Origin: Verrucomicrobiota bacterium
Lineage (GTDB): Bacteria; Verrucomicrobiota; Verrucomicrobiia; Limisphaerales; UBA11320
Reading direction: 5' to 3'
NCBI GenBank assembly: GCA_016199985.1
Contig: JACQFQ010000040.1
Span: forward strand, 1-49,288
Length of the DNA: 49,288 bases
Program-made: the position numbers and the translations under genes
Shown here: in pieces, positions 1 through 6,606 of the stretch
Numbering within the stretch: the first letter of the stretch is position 1
Layout: each line of letters opens with the position of its first letter
Notes under the pieces: generated by a model
Seen by the model: the letters and a program-made list of their open reading frames with translations, nothing else
What the model was told of the DNA's origin: nothing
Database searches by the model: none

Positions 1-1
1 A

Positions 2-145
2 AGCAGGGCGTTTGTTGAAGCCGTGTTCCAGGCCCATCGCCACCGCTTCGGACCCAAGAGAAAGACCGGCGCCAGACGCCTGCGCGGCGTCCAGTCCCTG
101 TCCCTCTTCTGCCTCAGGGATCTCAGACTCAACCTCTGGGGATGA
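2..145 (+). CDS. C-terminal end of a REP-associated tyrosine (Y1) transposase, cut by the window edge
   Basis: An open frame enters from the left edge and stops at TGA 143-145, giving 47 residues. The tail contains HRHRFGPKRKTGARRLRG followed by a short 'LxxLRDLRL' stretch. This matches my memory of the C-terminus of verrucomicrobial IS200-like REP-associated transposases, which often end '...FGxKRxTGARxxRG...LRDLR'. Such enzymes act on single-stranded palindromic REP elements. The HUH and Tyr catalytic motifs would lie upstream of the window and cannot be checked. No REP palindrome was obvious in the 138 bases that follow. Family assignment rests on this tail only. Confidence 0.55.
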   Translation, partial: SRAFVEAVFQAHRHRFGPKRKTGARRLRGVQSLSLFCLRDLRLNLWG

Positions 146-283
146 CTCTGATTCTGAAACACGATTTGGTTTGCGACTCAGTGCGCCCGAATCCCGGCCT
201 TTGGAGTCAGGCGCTGGAACCAAACACTCGCCATCCAAGGCGAAACGACTTAGAGTTGCGCCTGACCGAGGCGCGGGGGCATA

Positions 284-778
284 TTGGCGTTCGCTGAGTT
301 GAACAAACACTTGCTCATCAGAAAGATCCTCGCGCAGCTCGCGGAGGAAAGAAGCCTCCTGCTTCGAGCCGCGCGAGCGGCTCATGCCGAGGCCACCCAC
401 GAACAGAGCAAGGCCGACAACAAATACGACACGCGCGGCCTCGAGGCTTCCTACCTCGCGCGGGGACAGTCCCAGAAGGTCGCCGATGTGGAGCAAGCGA
501 TTGAGGAGTTTGAGAAACTGGGAACGCGATCGTTCCCCCCCGAAGCCCCGATTGACATCGGCGCCATCGTTGAGACCAAGAGCGCCCGAGATCATTCGTT
601 TTACTTCATCGCCCCCCGGTCCGGAGGAATGGAGATCCAGCACGAGAAGCGAGAGATCCTCGTGATCACCCCTCAGTCCCCTCTGGGAAAACAGCTCATG
701 GGAAGGACACAGGGCGAGCGCTTGAAAATTGAGATCGCCGGGTCCCGCCAGGACCACCACATCCTCATGGTTTGTTAG
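284..778 (+). CDS. GreA/GreB-like transcription elongation factor
   Basis: A 164-residue protein with the two-part Gre layout. Residues 1-80 form a charged helical hairpin containing ATHEQSKADNKYDTRGLEAS, and residues 85-164 resemble the FKBP-like GreA/GreB C-terminal domain, with 'IDIGAIVETKS' and, near the end, 'TPQSPLGKQLMGRTQGE'. The P-LG-L-G--G motif is the Gre signature. Gre factors enter the RNA polymerase secondary channel and stimulate cleavage of backtracked RNA. In-frame stops at 251 and 263 restrict the start to TTG 284 or TTG 299. TTG 284 has a weak purine-rich stretch upstream. The tip of the hairpin is not the canonical GreA acidic pair, so this may be a divergent Gre-like regulator. 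It converges with the xylanase gene. Confidence 0.75.
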   Translation: MAFAELNKHLLIRKILAQLAEERSLLLRAARAAHAEATHEQSKADNKYDTRGLEASYLARGQSQKVADVEQAIEEFEKLGTRSFPPEAPIDIGAIVETKSARDHSFYFIAPRSGGMEIQHEKREILVITPQSPLGKQLMGRTQGERLKIEIAGSRQDHHILMVC

Positions 779-835
779 CGGACCTTCCTTTCGTGAAAGC
801 TCAGCAACGCTAGATCTCGAACCGCGCGGCCAAGC

Positions 836-2839
836 TCATCGCCGCAGCCGATAGATCCGCGAACTTTCCGCCACAGGAACGGTCGCCTGCCAGCGCGGCC
901 CCACGGCAACGACCGGTTGCGGCGCCTTGGTCCACTGCGGAGCGGGAGCCTCCGAAGCGCTCTCGAGCGCCCAGGGCAGCGCCGACTTTGGCCAGCTCAA
1001 CACCACTTCCGCCCCGCGACGCTCGGCGCGCAGTTCAATCGCTCCCGTGTCCAGCGTCAGCTGAAGCGTCGTGGGACTGAGCAACGAGATGTTCGTATCG
1101 AGGAGGCCCGCGGCCGGATGCAGGCGGATTTCGTAATCCCCCTTGAACCCTCGAATCGACAGCGAACCCGAAATGTCCGCCACGCCGTTGGTCTGTGTCC
1201 ACCAGGTCGAGAACACAAGGTTGCTGTAGGCAATCCCGTTCGGCTTCATGCCCCACGCGGCGTCGAAGAGCGCCGCGTTCGGACGCCAGTGCCGCGACTC
1301 CCAAAACCCCCACAAAAGAATCCCAATCGTTTTCGGATGACTAAACCCGGCGGTCAAAAGATCGCGCGTGTAGTCCGCCTGCGCGGCGGAGTCTGGAACA
1401 TCCACATCCAACTCGGTGATCTCCAGGTCCGGCCCCAAAGCCGCAAAGCGATCGAGTGTCGCCAAAACATGAGTGAGCGAAGGCAACGATCCCAGGTAGT
1501 GGCCCTGCAGCCCGATTCCATCCAGCGGAACGCCCGTGCGCAGCATGTTGCTGCAGATCCCAATGAAAGTGTTCGCGTGCGGCGTGTTCGCGCTCAACGA
1601 TTCAATGTTGTCGTAGTCGTTGATGAAAAGCTTGGCCTTGGGATCCAAAGCGCGCGCCAGCCTCATCCAGGCGCTCATCTCCGTGTCGCCAAGCACGTCC
1701 ATCACGTCCCGCTGGACGGGCGGCTCGTTGATCACGTCCCACTCGAGGCACTTGCCCGCAAGCAGCCCCAGCTCGTTCGTGAAGTGAGCATTGATACGGG
1801 CGCGCAGTCGATCCGGCGCGACAAACAGCGCCGGAACATCGGACGGGAGAAACGGCGTCCCCGGCCAGATCAGGTTGTGGCCGCGGACCACGATCCCGCG
1901 CTGTCGAAGCCAATTCACGGCATTGACTCCCAAGGTTCGATTGCCCTCCCAACTCGGCCACTTCAGATCATTCTCGAGCACCACCTTGTTGAACCACTGG
2001 GTGACGACCTGACGATATTGATCGTAGGGGGCGCCGGACTTGAACAAGAGGCCGCCGTCGACGGCGGAGCCAAAACCAAACACGTGCCGCTTCATCCGAA
2101 CGTCCACGACCGCCCCGGGCACAGGCCGCCCCATCAGGTCGCGCACCTCCAGCTTGAGATCCGTCTTTCGAATCTGCTCGATTCGCGATTCCGCGCCGGC
2201 TCTCCATGCGGCCTGCGGCGATCGCCCTGGGTAGCTCATCTCATTCGTAAACGCGGAGAGCGGGACCGAGACCCCATAGTTCGTCATCCTCAGCCCGCCC
2301 AACTGGATGGACTGGGGACCAAACCCCAGCCAGAGGCTGATTTGCGCGGTCCCCGCTGGAAACTGATCGATGGATCGGAACGCAAATCTCAGGCGAGTCC
2401 AAACCCCGGCCTCCTCCAGGACCGACACGGACAGGGACTTCGCGTAATCGCCGCTGTTCCGCTCAAAATTGAGCTGCGAAAACCCCACGCCCTCCGCGCC
2501 GGAGAGGCGTCGCATCCACAGCTCGCCCGCTATGACATCGTTCTTCGCCACCGCCGCCGCCGCGTTGGCAACGAAGGCCGCGTCCCAGGGATTCGCCAAG
2601 GAGCGCGTGGTCTGAACCGACCACGCCTGGCTGAACGACTGACCCGAGACGCTGACGATCGAACGCGCGACGCTGCCGTCCGGGGGAGCGTAAAAGTTGA
2701 GCCCTAGAATCCCGCCGGGGGGGAGCATCGATGTCTGGGCCCGCGCGGCGCAACTCAGAAGAATCACCGCAGCAACACACCCCAGCGCGCAAAACAGCGG
2801 GTTTCTGAGGGTCGGATAACGTTGAATTGAGCGTTTCAA
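836..2839 (-). CDS. Secreted GH10 endo-1,4-beta-xylanase
   Basis: A 667-residue exported enzyme. Residues 1-35 are a signal peptide (basic start, hydrophobic core, ending AARAQ). Residues ~40-200 look like a beta-sandwich carbohydrate-binding region, and ~225-545 form a GH10 TIM barrel. GH10 landmarks are VLENDLKWPSWE, RGHNLIWPG, WDVINEP (acid/base Glu372), GIGLQGHYLG and LEITELDV (nucleophile Glu476), followed by LLWGFWESRHW. These predict retaining hydrolysis of xylan outside the cytoplasm. The last ~65 residues form a short beta-rich tail ending 'IYRLRR', resembling tails on three other exported proteins here. The TTG start is supported by a GGGAG Shine-Dalgarno just upstream and by the signal peptide. 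The gene is divergent from the Rrf2 regulator. Confidence 0.9.
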   Translation of the reverse strand: MKRSIQRYPTLRNPLFCALGCVAAVILLSCAARAQTSMLPPGGILGLNFYAPPDGSVARSIVSVSGQSFSQAWSVQTTRSLANPWDAAFVANAAAAVAKNDVIAGELWMRRLSGAEGVGFSQLNFERNSGDYAKSLSVSVLEEAGVWTRLRFAFRSIDQFPAGTAQISLWLGFGPQSIQLGGLRMTNYGVSVPLSAFTNEMSYPGRSPQAAWRAGAESRIEQIRKTDLKLEVRDLMGRPVPGAVVDVRMKRHVFGFGSAVDGGLLFKSGAPYDQYRQVVTQWFNKVVLENDLKWPSWEGNRTLGVNAVNWLRQRGIVVRGHNLIWPGTPFLPSDVPALFVAPDRLRARINAHFTNELGLLAGKCLEWDVINEPPVQRDVMDVLGDTEMSAWMRLARALDPKAKLFINDYDNIESLSANTPHANTFIGICSNMLRTGVPLDGIGLQGHYLGSLPSLTHVLATLDRFAALGPDLEITELDVDVPDSAAQADYTRDLLTAGFSHPKTIGILLWGFWESRHWRPNAALFDAAWGMKPNGIAYSNLVFSTWWTQTNGVADISGSLSIRGFKGDYEIRLHPAAGLLDTNISLLSPTTLQLTLDTGAIELRAERRGAEVVLSWPKSALPWALESASEAPAPQWTKAPQPVVAVGPRWQATVPVAESSRIYRLRR

Positions 2840-3002
2840 GGTCTCCCACTATTGCATGGCCCATCCCTTTTGAAACCAAATCCTCAGCACAACCCCGGCG
2901 CGCAAGGCCCTCTGAGCGAGGATTCCGCGTCCCCCGAACCCCAGAGCCCCTTCGATGTCCTTTTGCGATGGCTTCCTCCCAGAATTATTCCTGCCTCGAC
3001 TA

Positions 3003-3031
3003 TTGACTCACTCTCCATCCGTTCCTAAGTT
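3003..3031 (+). promoter_or_regulatory. Candidate sigma-70 promoter of the iron-sulfur operon
   Basis: TTGACT at 3003-3008 and TAAGTT at 3026-3031 are separated by 17 bases. The -35 box is near consensus and the -10 box matches four of six positions. Transcription would start near 3037-3039, at the left edge of the palindrome at 3040-3060, leaving a leader of about 22 nt. Placement is by eye. Confidence 0.5.
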
Positions 3032-3039
3032 GCAGAGCA

Positions 3040-3060
3040 ACCGGACCGAATTGGTCCGGT
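3040..3060. promoter_or_regulatory. Perfect 8-bp inverted repeat abutting the regulator start codon: probable Rrf2 operator
   Basis: Arms ACCGGACC (3040-3047) and GGTCCGGT (3053-3060) flank a GAATT centre. The palindrome ends on the base before the ATG of the Rrf2-family gene and covers the expected transcription start. Rrf2 regulators bind dyad-symmetric sites and commonly autoregulate, so this is a natural operator. In RNA it would also form a hairpin at the ribosome-binding position; I see no Shine-Dalgarno between promoter and ATG. Confidence 0.6.
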
Positions 3061-3543
3061 ATGAAAAATATGCAAATCACGCGCGCAGTGGAGTACGGAG
3101 CCATGGGGCTCATCTGCCTGGCCCGGAGGGCGCCGGGGGCGACCGTGATGTTGGACGAGATCAGCCAGGAAGAGGGGATTCCGGCGAGCTTTTTGGCGAA
3201 GATCTTCCAGAATCTGGCGAAGGCGGGGTTGACCCGATCCGTCCGGGGCACGGGGGGAGGATTCATCCTGGTGCGCGAGCCCGACCAGATTTCTCTGCTG
3301 GATGTCTTCGAGGCCATAGAAGGAAAGATCGCCCTGCAGCGATGCCTCCAACCGACGCCATCGTGCGAGCGACAGGAAGGATGCGGGTTGTGCGGCGTTT
3401 TTGAGCAGGCGCAGGATCAGGTGAAGGAAGTCTTCAGCCGGACCACCATCGCCGACCTCGTCAAAAAGCACCAACCCCTAAGGCATGATCCCCGCGGCGG
3501 GAACGTGCCCGCCGCCAGCGCGATTTCGAAACCGACCCGATGA
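3061..3543 (+). CDS. Rrf2-family (IscR-like) iron-sulfur transcriptional regulator
   Basis: A 160-residue protein with an N-terminal winged helix (residues ~4-75: QITRAVEYGAMGLICLA, IPASFLAKIFQNLAKAGL, RGTGGGF) followed by a cysteine cluster Cys95, Cys102, Cys108, Cys111. In E. coli IscR the [2Fe-2S] ligands are Cys92, Cys98, Cys104 and His107, so the fourth ligand position here appears to be Cys. It probably senses Fe-S status and controls the iscU-iscS-mrp genes that follow on the same strand, as IscR does. A perfect palindrome abuts its ATG, suggesting autoregulation. A second in-frame ATG at 3070 gives the more usual family start 'MQITRAVEYG'. The extended C-terminus (~140-160) is rich in Pro, Ala and Ser and looks disordered. 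Confidence 0.9.
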   Translation: MKNMQITRAVEYGAMGLICLARRAPGATVMLDEISQEEGIPASFLAKIFQNLAKAGLTRSVRGTGGGFILVREPDQISLLDVFEAIEGKIALQRCLQPTPSCERQEGCGLCGVFEQAQDQVKEVFSRTTIADLVKKHQPLRHDPRGGNVPAASAISKPTR

Positions 3544-3575
3544 GAACCTGAGCATTCAACCGAGATCTGAATTTT

Positions 3576-3998
3576 ATGAGCGAAACTTACACCTTGTACA
3601 ATGAAACGGTCATGGACCACTTTTTGAACCCTCGGAACATGGGGGACATCAAGGATGCGGACGGCGTGGGCGAAGTGGGCGCCGCCGCGTGCGGAGACAT
3701 CATGAAGATCAGCCTGAAGATCCGCGAAGGCCGGATCGAGGACGCGCGCTTCAAGACATTCGGCTGCGGCTCTGCGATCGCGAGCTCCAGCATGGCGACC
3801 GAGCTCATCAAGGGGCGAACGGTCCAGGAAGCGATGGGCTTCACCAACCAGGAAGTCGTCACGGCCCTCGGTGGACTTCCTCCCGTGAAAATCCACTGCT
3901 CTGTGCTCGCGGAAGAGGCGCTCAAGGCCGCTCTTGAGGATTATATCAAGCGTCATCCAGAGGCGGCAGGCAAGCCCGACGCCACGATCCCCGCCTGA
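3576..3998 (+). CDS. iscU: IscU/NifU-type Fe-S cluster assembly scaffold
   Basis: A 140-residue scaffold of normal IscU length with all ligands present: Cys39 and Asp41 in GAAACGD, Cys64 in FKTFGCGSAIASSS, and His107-Cys108 in LPPVKIHCSVLAEEAL. IscU accepts persulfide sulfur from a desulfurase, assembles a [2Fe-2S] cluster and passes it to apoproteins. The LPPVK segment, recognised by the HscA/HscB chaperones in Proteobacteria, is conserved although no chaperone gene is nearby. It lies 32 bases after the Rrf2 gene and 156 bases before the IscS homologue, and is probably co-transcribed with both. A GC-rich hairpin overlaps its stop codon. The protein looks fully functional, unlike the desulfurase homologue beside it. 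Confidence 0.93.
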   Translation: MSETYTLYNETVMDHFLNPRNMGDIKDADGVGEVGAAACGDIMKISLKIREGRIEDARFKTFGCGSAIASSSMATELIKGRTVQEAMGFTNQEVVTALGGLPPVKIHCSVLAEEALKAALEDYIKRHPEAAGKPDATIPA

Positions 3999-4005
3999 TG
4001 CGGGG
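3989..4005 (+). other. GC-rich hairpin over the iscU stop codon
   Basis: CCCCGC (3989-3994) pairs with GCGGGG (4000-4005) around the pentaloop CTGAT, which contains the iscU TGA. No T-run follows, so it is not a classical terminator. It could stabilise the upstream mRNA or reduce read-through into the iscS homologue. Confidence 0.3.
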
Positions 4006-4154
4006 GGCCAAATACTTTGGAACAAGCGCCGCCCGGGACGCTCTATTGTTGATCTCCGCCGGTCTTGGCGACGGCTCCGGCGGAATTGCCGGACTGCGTC
4101 ACGGCTTCGCAGGCATTGTTCGAAGAAGCCATCGACCCTTGTATTAGGTTTCCC

Positions 4155-5420
4155 ATGACACGAGTCTTTCTGGATCACCAATCCGCCACGCCGCTCCTCC
4201 CCGAGGTGTTCGAGGAGATGAAGCCCTACTTCATGGAGGCGTATGGCAACCCCAGTTCTCTGCACCAGCACGGACTTCGCGTCCGCGACGCCATGAAAAA
4301 GGCGCGCGCGCGCGTCGCGGCCTTCATCAACGCGGAGAGCGAAGAGGAGATCTTCTTCACCTCCGACGGCACGGAGTCGGCGAACCTCGCGATCAAGGGC
4401 GTTGCCTACGCCAACGAGCGACGCGGCAAACACCTCGTCGTGTCCGCCATCGAGCATCCCTCGGTGATGAACTCCGTGGAGTTCCTCGAGAAGCAGGGTT
4501 GGACCTGCGCAAGAGCGCCTGTCGATCCTCAGGGGCGTCTCCGCCCCGAAGCGATCGCGGAAGCCATCACGCCGCAAACCACGCTCATCGCCGTTCACCA
4601 CGTCAACCACGACATCGGAACCATTGAGCCGATCGCGCAGATCGGTCGCATCGCGGCGGAGAAAGGCGTGCCGTTTTACGTGGACTGCGAGGCCAGCGCC
4701 GGCTGGCTGCCGATCGATGTGCAAGCCATGGGGGCGAACCTGGTCTCCTTCTCTCCGCATCGATTCTACGGCCCGAAGGGCGTTGGGGTGCTTTACCGAA
4801 ACCGGAAGGCGCGGATCGTCAGCATCCTCCACGGCGGCGTTCAGGAGGGAGGGCGTCGCGCCGGAACCGAGAACGTGCCTGCGATCGTCGGCGGTGGATT
4901 GGCCGCGGAGATCGCGGCTCGCGAACTGCCGAGGCGTGTGGCTCGGACCGCCCTGTTGCAACGCAGATTGTGGGAGGGATTGAAGGCTCGGATTCCCTAC
5001 ATCCGCCTCAACGGGCCCGAGCCCGGACCCGAGCGGATCTCGACGAACCTCAACCTCAGCACGGAGTTTATCGAAGGCGAAGGACAGCTGCTGAGCCTGG
5101 ACATCTCCGGCGTCGCGGTCGCGAGCGGATCGAGCTGCGTGAGCAAGTCGCTGAAGATCTCGCACGTTCTCGCCGCCATCGGACTCGACCACGCGCTGGC
5201 CCAGGGAAACATCATCATGACGCTCGGCCAGGACAACACGGAGCAGGAGATGGACTATGTGGTGGAGACATTCGCGAAGATCGTGACAAAGCTCCGAGCC
5301 ATGTCGCCCATGTGGGAAGAGTTCGAGAGCGGTGTTATCGACTCGGTCATCAGCCCGACCGGCCGCGGAAAATCCTTCACCGATCACGCCGCCAGCATCT
5401 CCGGCAAGCCGGCGCACTAG
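4155..5420 (+). CDS. IscS-family cysteine desulfurase homologue with a substituted PLP site
   Basis: 421 residues, colinear with IscS throughout. Kept features: the PLP-stacking His101 (AIEHPSV), Thr/Ser of the phosphate site (TSDGTES), Asp177, the mobile-loop Cys328 (GSSCVSKSLKISHVL), and the IscS C-terminus for IscU docking (LRAMSPMWEEFESGV). Changed: the Schiff-base Lys of 'SGHKIYGPKG' is Arg203 (SPHRFYGPKG; codon CGA at 4761-4763); VNNEIG is VNHDIG; the Gln of 'DATQ' is Ala; the substrate-carboxylate Arg of 'IRFSLGR' is Ile (IIMTLGQ). A normal PLP-lysine reaction therefore looks impossible. It might instead relay persulfide or serve as a structural partner of IscU. ATG 4155 has AGG six bases upstream and matches the family N-terminus; longer upstream starts add unrelated sequence. 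Family is certain; loss of classical activity is inferred. Confidence 0.88.
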   Translation: MTRVFLDHQSATPLLPEVFEEMKPYFMEAYGNPSSLHQHGLRVRDAMKKARARVAAFINAESEEEIFFTSDGTESANLAIKGVAYANERRGKHLVVSAIEHPSVMNSVEFLEKQGWTCARAPVDPQGRLRPEAIAEAITPQTTLIAVHHVNHDIGTIEPIAQIGRIAAEKGVPFYVDCEASAGWLPIDVQAMGANLVSFSPHRFYGPKGVGVLYRNRKARIVSILHGGVQEGGRRAGTENVPAIVGGGLAAEIAARELPRRVARTALLQRRLWEGLKARIPYIRLNGPEPGPERISTNLNLSTEFIEGEGQLLSLDISGVAVASGSSCVSKSLKISHVLAAIGLDHALAQGNIIMTLGQDNTEQEMDYVVETFAKIVTKLRAMSPMWEEFESGVIDSVISPTGRGKSFTDHAASISGKPAH

Positions 5421-5455
5421 ACGCCAACGCCCGCCCCGCCCTCTCCGATCCAGCC

Positions 5456-6523
5456 ATGACACTCACCACCGAATCCGTCACGGAAGCGCTGAAGGCCGTC
5501 AAGTACCCCGGCTACTCGCGCGATATCGTTTCGTTTGGCCTTGTCAAAAACGTCGCCGCCAACCAAGGCGCGGTCAGCGTGCTTCTGGCGCTCACCACAC
5601 CGAACGCCGAGGTGGCGAAGCAGCTCAAGGACGAATGCGAGCGCATCCTCAGGGCGCTGCCCGGCGCGGAGCATATTCACGTGGAGGTCAAGTCGCCCCC
5701 CGGCGGGGCGCAAGCCGGCGGCGGGTCCGCGACGGCCACCGCTCCCAATCCCTGGGCGAACCAAAGCCGTCTCACCGGGATCCGCCGGATCGTCGCCGTT
5801 GCCAGCGGCAAGGGAGGCGTGGGCAAGTCGACCTGTTCGGTGAATCTCTCGGTGGCTCTCCGTCAGCTCGGCGCCAAAGTGGGCCTGCTCGACTGCGACA
5901 TCTACGGCCCCAGCATCCCTCTCATGATGGGCGTCCGGGAACGTCCCACGGTGAACGAGGAGGAGAAGCTCGTGCCTCCTGTGGGGCATGGGGTCAAGCT
6001 GATGAGCATGGGTTTTCTGCTCGACGGCGACGCCCCCGTCATCTGGCGCGGACCCATGATCGTGAAAACGATCCAGCAGTTTATTTTCTCGGTCGCTTGG
6101 GGCGATCTCGACTACCTGATCGTGGATCTTCCGCCGGGCACCGGCGACGCGCAGCTGACGCTCTGTCAGACGGTGCCTCTGGACGGCGGGGTGATCATCA
6201 CGACGCCTCAGGAGGCGTCGCTGGGGGTCGTGAGGAAAGGCATCGCGATGTTCGAGAAGGTGAACGTGCCCATCCTGGGGCTTGTGGAGAACATGAGCTA
6301 CTTCACCACGCCGCAAGGCGAGCGCATCGAGATCTTCGGGCATGGCGGCGGCAAGCAGGAATGTGTGCGCCTGAACCTCCCCTTCCTGGGGGAAGTTCCG
6401 ATCTACACGCAAATCCGGGAAGGCGGAGACCGCGGCCAGCCCGTGGTGGCTTCCGCTCCCACCGCCGCGCCCGCCCAGGCGTTCCTCTCCATCGCGAAGA
6501 TCATTCAGGAACGGCTTCCCTGA
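5456..6523 (+). CDS. Mrp/ApbC/NBP35-type P-loop ATPase, Fe-S cluster carrier
   Basis: 355 residues. Positions 5-80 are a MIP18/DUF59 domain (ALKAVKYPGYSRDIVSFGLVK) and 108-355 a deviant-Walker ParA/Mrp ATPase: ASGKGGVGKST (116-126), DCDIYGPSIP, DLPPGTGD (224-231) and VENMSYF (277-283). The family moves Fe-S clusters to apoproteins in an ATP-dependent way. The CxxC usually following 'ENMSYF' is missing: the sequence reads ENMSYFTTPQGER, so neither bridging cysteine is present. Some other Mrp groups, for example in Bacteroidetes as I recall them, also lack it. It follows the IscS homologue by 35 bases on the same strand, consistent with one operon. The start is the first ATG that preserves the whole MIP18 domain. 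A Pro/Ala/Ser linker (~80-105) separates the domains. Confidence 0.9.
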   Translation: MTLTTESVTEALKAVKYPGYSRDIVSFGLVKNVAANQGAVSVLLALTTPNAEVAKQLKDECERILRALPGAEHIHVEVKSPPGGAQAGGGSATATAPNPWANQSRLTGIRRIVAVASGKGGVGKSTCSVNLSVALRQLGAKVGLLDCDIYGPSIPLMMGVRERPTVNEEEKLVPPVGHGVKLMSMGFLLDGDAPVIWRGPMIVKTIQQFIFSVAWGDLDYLIVDLPPGTGDAQLTLCQTVPLDGGVIITTPQEASLGVVRKGIAMFEKVNVPILGLVENMSYFTTPQGERIEIFGHGGGKQECVRLNLPFLGEVPIYTQIREGGDRGQPVVASAPTAAPAQAFLSIAKIIQERLP

Positions 6524-6606
6524 GGCGACGCGCGGCCGACGCGCAGCGGTCGCAGGCGATCCGCATTCTGCTTCAAAACGCGGCCGTCCTGTCGCACTCT
6601 CCGTTC

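Noticed and set aside
12..302. 96-residue plus-strand open frame at the left edge
   Set aside because: Overlaps the transposase tail in another frame, Ser/Pro/Ala-rich, no motif.
917..2707. 596-residue plus-strand open frame opposite the GH10 gene
   Set aside because: Arg/His/Pro-rich shadow; GH10 catalytic motifs are on the other strand.
4077..4092. CCGGC...GCCGG dyad with a GGAATT centre between iscU and iscS as a second operator
   Set aside because: Arms are only 5 bp and differ from the 3040-3060 site; expected by chance in GC-rich DNA.
3417..5462. 681-residue minus-strand open frame across iscU and the iscS homologue
   Set aside because: Antisense shadow of strongly conserved genes; Arg/His-rich composition typical of GC-rich reverse frames and no family motif.
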